Origin: an uncultured Ferrovum sp.
Lineage (GTDB): Bacteria > Pseudomonadota > Gammaproteobacteria > Burkholderiales > Ferrovaceae
Assembly: GCA_903909215.1 (NCBI GenBank)
Contig: CAIVUX010000008.1
Location: 1 to 40,344 of the forward strand
Reading direction: 5' to 3'
Length of the DNA stretch: 40,344 nt
Shown here piece after piece: positions 37,012-40,344 of the stretch. The notes under the pieces were generated by a model. That model was not told where the DNA came from. It worked only from the letters and a program-made list of their open reading frames with translations, and made no database searches. Position 1 is the stretch's first letter, and every line of letters starts with the position of its first letter. Both the position numbers and the translations under genes were made by a program.

Positions 37012-38022
37012 ATGTCTATCAAGACCATTTTTGTACAACCCGGTGGCGGCTTCGACAAAGTCACTGTGGGAAAATCCGAACCCGCCAAACCCAAGGCCGG
37101 CGAGATTACCGTCAGGATTCGCGCAAGCTCCCTCAATTACCATGACTACGTCGTCGTGAGCGGCCTGTGGGGCCCTGCCGAGACCCGCATCCCGATGTCT
37201 GATGGCGCCGGCGAAGTGACCGCGGTGGGTGAGGGCGTGACTGAATTTTCAGTCGGCGATCATGTGGTGAGCCTATTTTTCCGCGAATGGTTGGACGGGG
37301 AGCCGACGATCAGCGATTTTTCCCGCGTTCCGGGCGATGGGATTGATGGTTATGCGCGGGAAGAAGTCACCTTGCCAGTTGCTGCCTTCACCCATGCACC
37401 CAACGGCTACAGCCATGCCGAAGCGGCAACCCTGACGACTGCTGGTTTGACCGCCTGGCGCGCCCTGATGTCGGATGATGCCTTGAAACCTGGTGACTCG
37501 GTCCTGGTTCAGGGCACCGGCGGCGTTTCCATTTTCGCCCTGCAATTCGCCAAGATGGCAGGTGCTACAGTGATCGCCACCTCTTCCAGCGATGCCAAAC
37601 TGGAGCGATTGAAAGCCTTGGGCGCCGATCATGTGATCAACTATCGCGAAACGCCCAAGTGGGGTGAAGCGGTCCAAGAATTGACCGCTGGGCGCGGTGT
37701 CGATCATGTCATCGAAGTGGGTGGCCCACAGACCATTGAGCAATCCATGGTTGCGGCACGGGTCGGCGGCCATGTTTCCATCATCGGCATTCTCACCGGT
37801 CTTGACGGCTCTTTTTCAATTATCTCCGCCATCGTTCGCCACCTGCGACTGCAGGGTGTGCTGGTTGGCAGCCGTCAGCATCAGATCGACATGATCCGCG
37901 CCATTGAAGCCAATGGAATGAAACCGGTCATCGATCGCCACTTTCCCCTTGAAAATATCGTTGACGCCTTCCGGCACCAGGAGTCGAACAAACACTTCGG
38001 CAAAATCTGCCTGGACATCTGA
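37012..38022 (+). CDS. Medium-chain dehydrogenase/reductase, zinc-free (quinone-reductase-like)
   Basis: The 336-residue product is an MDR-superfamily NAD(P)-dependent oxidoreductase. The N-terminal GroES-like domain has RIRASSLNYHDYVVVSG and PMSDGAGEVTAVGEGV; the Rossmann domain has QGTGGVSIFALQFAKMAGA around residues 167-185. The position that holds the catalytic zinc cysteine in true alcohol dehydrogenases is Asn/Tyr here, and the four structural-zinc cysteines are absent. The product is therefore of the quinone-oxidoreductase type; the substrate is unknown. Start ATG 37012 follows GAGGAAT. It stands alone between the second porin and a Cache-domain remnant. Confidence 0.88.
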   Translation: MSIKTIFVQPGGGFDKVTVGKSEPAKPKAGEITVRIRASSLNYHDYVVVSGLWGPAETRIPMSDGAGEVTAVGEGVTEFSVGDHVVSLFFREWLDGEPTISDFSRVPGDGIDGYAREEVTLPVAAFTHAPNGYSHAEAATLTTAGLTAWRALMSDDALKPGDSVLVQGTGGVSIFALQFAKMAGATVIATSSSDAKLERLKALGADHVINYRETPKWGEAVQELTAGRGVDHVIEVGGPQTIEQSMVAARVGGHVSIIGILTGLDGSFSIISAIVRHLRLQGVLVGSRQHQIDMIRAIEANGMKPVIDRHFPLENIVDAFRHQESNKHFGKICLDI

Positions 38023-38076
38023 TGCTGATCTGAGTCCTGGTTCTGTAGGGGGAGAGATTCTAACCCAGGTATGAAA

Positions 38077-38107
38077 AAACCCCATGCCAGAAATGGCAAG
38101 GTTTTTT
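38077..38107. terminator. Terminator-like hairpin between the dehydrogenase and the Cache remnant
   Basis: TGCCA (38085-38089) and TGGCA (38094-38098) pair around a GAAA loop, with CC/GG beyond one mismatch. T-runs flank it on both strands (38102-38108, and A-run 38074-38079). It can end the dehydrogenase transcript and formerly the minus-strand gene. Confidence 0.6.
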
Positions 38108-38131
38108 TGTTGGGCTTGATGAATTGCTGTG

Positions 38132-38284
38132 CTATTGCTTGGTGTAATAGCCTACGCCTACCACATATTTACCGACACGCTGGATAATGGAGTGCTTGTG
38201 CTCGTCCTTGTTGTTGGCTGGATTGCGCCAGATGTATTCGTAAGTGACGAGTTCGGATTCCTTGGCCAATTGTGCCATAATCAT
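38132..38284 (-). pseudogene. Cache-domain protein, C-terminal remnant (50 codons)
   Basis: The minus strand encodes MIMAQLAKESELVTYEYIWR, then NPANNKDEHKHSIIQRVGKY and VVGVGYYTKQ before TAG. The pattern Y-x-W-x-N-P ... R-V-G-x-x-V-x-G-V-G-Y is the end of a periplasmic single Cache sensor domain, where whole proteins have about 150 residues. A stop codon lies three codons before the first Met, so the upstream part is gone. A terminator follows in the right place. It could be a real 50-residue protein, but a truncated gene is more likely. Confidence 0.6.
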
Positions 38285-38323
38285 CAGTACCTAAATTGAC
38301 CAATTTGTTGTCCTGCCTAACCC

Positions 38324-38914
38324 ATGTCTGACCGCACCACGCACCTCCTGTACCTGCACGGATTTCGCTCGTCTCCGCAGTCCACGAAAGCCCAATTGAT
38401 CCAGGCCGCAGTCCTTCAGCGACACCCCGAGGTGATATGGTGCGCCCCCCAGCTTCCCCCATCGCCTCGCCTGGCGATGGAGCAGGTATCGGGTTTGATT
38501 GCAGGATGGCCGGGACATAGCATGGGTGTGGTGGGTTCATCCCTAGGCGGTTTTTATGCCTCCTGGGTGGCCAGGCAGACTGGCTGCCGCACGGTCTTGC
38601 TGAACCCTGCCGTTGATCCTGCCCGGGACCTGGCCAGGCACATCGGGAAATATCAACTGTGGCACCATCCTGGGGAAAGTTTTGATTTCAAGGATGAGTA
38701 TGTCGATCAATTGAAGCAAATGCGCCTTGAAGGCCCTCTTTCACCTGGCCCGGAACTTGCAATCATTGCCAAGGGTGATGAGGTACTGGATTGGCGCGAA
38801 ATGAGTCTGCGCTACGTTTCAGCCAGGCAAATAGTGCTGCCTGGCGGAGACCATGCGATCAGTGACTTTGACCAGCATTTGGACGAGGTTCTGAAATTTT
38901 TAAACCTGGATTAG
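38324..38914 (+). CDS. YqiA-type alpha/beta hydrolase (esterase)
   Basis: The 196-residue product matches the YqiA/YcfP family of small serine esterases. It has the oxyanion-type LLYLHGFRSSPQS (residues 8-20), the nucleophile elbow GSSLGG with Ser73 (71-76), and the C-terminal GGDHAISDF with the catalytic His177. The Asp is likely in AKGDEVLDW. YqiA is a cytosolic acyl-CoA/palmitoyl esterase in E. coli; the substrate here is unknown. It begins at ATG 38324 without a strong ribosome-binding site and is followed 19 nt later by a small secreted protein gene. Confidence 0.88.
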   Translation: MSDRTTHLLYLHGFRSSPQSTKAQLIQAAVLQRHPEVIWCAPQLPPSPRLAMEQVSGLIAGWPGHSMGVVGSSLGGFYASWVARQTGCRTVLLNPAVDPARDLARHIGKYQLWHHPGESFDFKDEYVDQLKQMRLEGPLSPGPELAIIAKGDEVLDWREMSLRYVSARQIVLPGGDHAISDFDQHLDEVLKFLNLD

Positions 38915-38933
38915 CATCAAGGAGAAATTTGAA

Positions 38934-39263
38934 ATGACGAAGATTGGCCGCAAAATAATTCCTGCAATGATTTTATTTTGTTGCAGTTCCACCGTGTTTG
39001 CATTCAGCGAATGCGTCACCGATGACGACTCCAGGCAGATTTGTGCGCATTCGGGCGGTACTGCCATCAACACTGCTTCTGGCGTGGTATGCGCGCCCGG
39101 AAAATGCATTATGGACAGCGCTAAAAAGATTAAATGCTCCAGCGAAAGCGGGGGCGATGCCGGCCGGGATCATGGCGTAGGAATAATCTGCGACGGAGAG
39201 TGTATCAACCCTTCTGCCGAATACTGCTTAAAACCAAGCCAGAAGAAAATCAACGAAAAATAA
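38934..39263 (+). CDS. Small secreted cysteine-rich protein, function unknown
   Basis: The 109-residue product has a signal peptide (residues 1-23, AMILFCCSSTVFA) and a mature part of about 86 residues with eight cysteines (27, 37, 53, 58, 68, 86, 90, 98). The even count suggests four disulfides formed in the periplasm or outside the cell. Local patterns CAPGKC and CDGEC look like an inner repeat. The C-terminus is lysine-rich. GGAG precedes ATG 38934. I do not recognise a family. Confidence 0.65.
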   Translation: MTKIGRKIIPAMILFCCSSTVFAFSECVTDDDSRQICAHSGGTAINTASGVVCAPGKCIMDSAKKIKCSSESGGDAGRDHGVGIICDGECINPSAEYCLKPSQKKINEK

Positions 39264-39382
39264 TGGCCGCAGGTGAGCGGCCAATATCAGGTTCAGTAAA
39301 AACCGGCCCCAGCTGCGGGGCGTAACCGAGGTGGCGCCGGCCGGCGCTTCCTTTGCTGGATTCGAGGAAGCTGGCCTAGTTT
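39264..39382. other. Intergenic scar between the Cys-rich gene and the porin remnant
   Basis: These 119 nt contain no gene. GC-rich inverted pieces (CCGGCCCCAGCTGCGGGGCG; GCGCCGGCCGGCGC) are present around 39302-39345. The last 20 nt may still be porin sequence: read in the remnant frame they give RKLA followed by a stop. Confidence 0.4.
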
Positions 39383-39574
39383 GTGTTGAATTTCGATGCA
39401 TATGGATCCACGGCAAGCGGCAATGAAAACATCGCGTCAGCGCTTCTTGACTACTATCTCAGCAAGCGCAGCGATGTTTATGCGGGCGTTCTGAATGCAG
39501 CCCCAGGCGGAACGAAATATGCGGGCTATCCCACAAACAGCGTGCTCGCGGTCGGGTTTCGCCACGCGTTCTAA
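39383..39574 (+). pseudogene. Porin, C-terminal remnant (about 60 codons)
   Basis: The open segment reads LNFDAYGSTASGNENIAS, then ALLDYYLSKRSDVYAGVLN and ends TNSVLAVGFRHAF. It aligns with the last strands of the second porin (GVNYDAFNTTSG; ALLDYSFSKRTDVYMG; TNSIFAVGVRHRF). A TAG lies two codons upstream and the signal peptide and most of the barrel are missing. A matching terminator follows. It is a truncated third porin, just upstream of coq7 where betaproteobacteria often carry one. Confidence 0.85.
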
Positions 39575-39614
39575 CCCCCTGGCCTGGCTGGTTGAATACT
39601 GGTCCATCGCGCCC

Positions 39615-39646
39615 AACCCACTGTGGCAACGCAGTGGGTTTTTTTT
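39615..39646 (+). terminator. Rho-independent terminator after the porin remnant
   Basis: AACCCACTG (39615-39623) and CAGTGGGTT (39632-39640) pair over 9 bp, followed by eight T's. The stem matches the terminator of the second porin, so it is the original end of this lost gene. Confidence 0.9.
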
Positions 39647-39673
39647 CGTATTGATTTGGCTTAAACTGTCTGC

Positions 39674-40300
39674 ATGCTCACTCTCGACTTCTTCATCACT
39701 CGTTTCGACCGCGCCTTGCGCACCTTGGCAGCGCCTGCGCAAGCCCATCGCGTTTCTCCTGCGCGCGCCCTGCCGAATACGGAATTAACCCCTGAACAGA
39801 AAAAGCATACCGCGCGCCTCATGCGGATTAACCACACCGGAGAGGTGTGCGCACAAGCCCTCTATCAGGGGCAAGCGTTGACGGCACGTGTGGCAGCAAA
39901 TCGTGAGGCGTTGGTGGCCGCTGCACGCGAAGAAGAAGATCATCTCGCATGGTGCGAAGAGCGCATTCAGGAGTTGGGTGGGCGCACCAGTTTCTTAAAC
40001 CCGCTGTGGTACGCCGGCTCTTTGACGCTGGGTGTGGTGGCGGGCATTGCGGGAGACAAATGGAATTTGGCTTTTTTGAAAGAAACCGAACGACAAGTTG
40101 AGAGCCATTTGGCCGCTCACTTAGAAAGTGTTCCCGAATCCGATCAGCGCACCCGTGCCATCGTCTCGCAGATGAAAACTGATGAAGCCGGCCACGCGGA
40201 TTTAGCACAGTCCTTAGGTGCTGCTGAGTTTCCGCAACTCATTAAAACTGCCATGCGGCTCAGTGCCAAGGCCATGACCCAAACAGTTTATTGGGTCTAG
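39674..40300 (+). CDS. coq7: 2-polyprenyl-3-methyl-6-methoxy-1,4-benzoquinone monooxygenase
   Basis: The 208-residue protein is the di-iron ubiquinone hydroxylase COQ7 of the proteobacterial type. The iron-ligand motifs are Glu57 (RINHTGEVCAQALY), Glu87-x-x-His90 (REEEDHLAW), Glu139/Glu143 (ETERQVESHL) and Glu171-x-x-His174 (DEAGHADL). It is a peripheral membrane enzyme of aerobic ubiquinone synthesis. It starts at ATG 39674, 27 nt after the porin remnant's terminator, so it needs its own promoter, which I could not define. Confidence 0.95.
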   Translation: MLTLDFFITRFDRALRTLAAPAQAHRVSPARALPNTELTPEQKKHTARLMRINHTGEVCAQALYQGQALTARVAANREALVAAAREEEDHLAWCEERIQELGGRTSFLNPLWYAGSLTLGVVAGIAGDKWNLAFLKETERQVESHLAAHLESVPESDQRTRAIVSQMKTDEAGHADLAQSLGAAEFPQLIKTAMRLSAKAMTQTVYWV

Positions 40301-40319
40301 CGCCGTTTTCGCATAAAAT
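40291..40319 (+). promoter_or_regulatory. Candidate promoter for the gene beyond the window
   Basis: TTGGGT (40291-40296), a 17-nt spacer and TAAAAT (40314-40319) form a plausible sigma-70 promoter overlapping the coq7 stop. The downstream gene is outside the window. Confidence 0.4.
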
Positions 40320-40344
40320 GGGGATCAATTCACCGGAGCCTCCC

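Noticed and set aside
1-40344. tRNA, rRNA, CRISPR or intact IS element
   Set aside because: I saw no cloverleaf-type sequence, rRNA-like segment, spaced direct-repeat array or transposase frame; a covariance-model scan would be the decisive check.

Overview
The window is a chromosomal segment of a betaproteobacterium. The evidence is the tuf-S10-spc-alpha ribosomal super-operon, a divergent uvrA / YajR-like MFS / ssb block, an FmdB-DUF502-aspS operon, a rplM-rpsI...argC-erpA block, OsmC-trpD-trpC, and a porin-like tail in front of coq7. Protein details such as the four-cysteine zinc form of S4 lean towards the Nitrosomonadales/Gallionellales side, but I do not name a species. No rRNA, tRNA, CRISPR array or intact insertion sequence was seen.

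Region 1 (1-14136): the 3' end of tuf, then rpsJ-rplC-rplD-rplW-rplB-rpsS-rplV-rpsC-rplP-rpmC-rpsQ (S10 block), rplN-rplX-rplE-rpsN-rpsH-rplF-rplR-rpsE-rpmD-rplO-secY-infA-rpmJ (spc block) and rpsM-rpsK-rpsD-rpoA-rplQ (alpha block). All are on the plus strand with gaps of 0-46 nt, except 119 nt before rplC and 177 nt before rplN. A classic terminator follows rplQ.

Region 2 (14137-20449): a small SRPBCC-domain gene is bracketed by six copies of a 13-bp GGGGTC(A/T)GACCCC palindrome, which form matching hairpin units on both sides. uvrA (minus) follows, divergent from an MFS transporter and ssb, then a secreted two-domain protein (DUF3455 plus a second domain).

Region 3 (20473-28000): aspS, a DUF502 membrane protein and an FmdB-type zinc ribbon on the minus strand; an M16 zinc protease and a NudB-type Nudix hydrolase on the plus strand; then erpA and argC on the minus strand.

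Region 4 (28001-30667): a two-gene AbiE-like toxin/antitoxin module on the plus strand lies between argC and rpsI-rplM. Its promoter -10 and its start codon are buried in a perfect 21-bp inverted repeat. The toxin-type gene comes first, the reverse of characterised abiE operons.

Region 5 (30797-33020): an OsmC-trpD-trpC operon with its own promoter, divergent from a consensus-like rplM promoter.

Region 6 (33178-39646): a rearranged accessory stretch. It contains two intact porins, a deletion scar joining the start of an RND efflux permease to the end of an outer-membrane efflux protein, a tandem 27-bp repeat, a quinone-reductase-like dehydrogenase, a leftover Cache-domain tail, a YqiA-type esterase, a secreted cysteine-rich protein and a third porin reduced to its last ~60 codons with its terminator. 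Region 7: coq7 closes the window.
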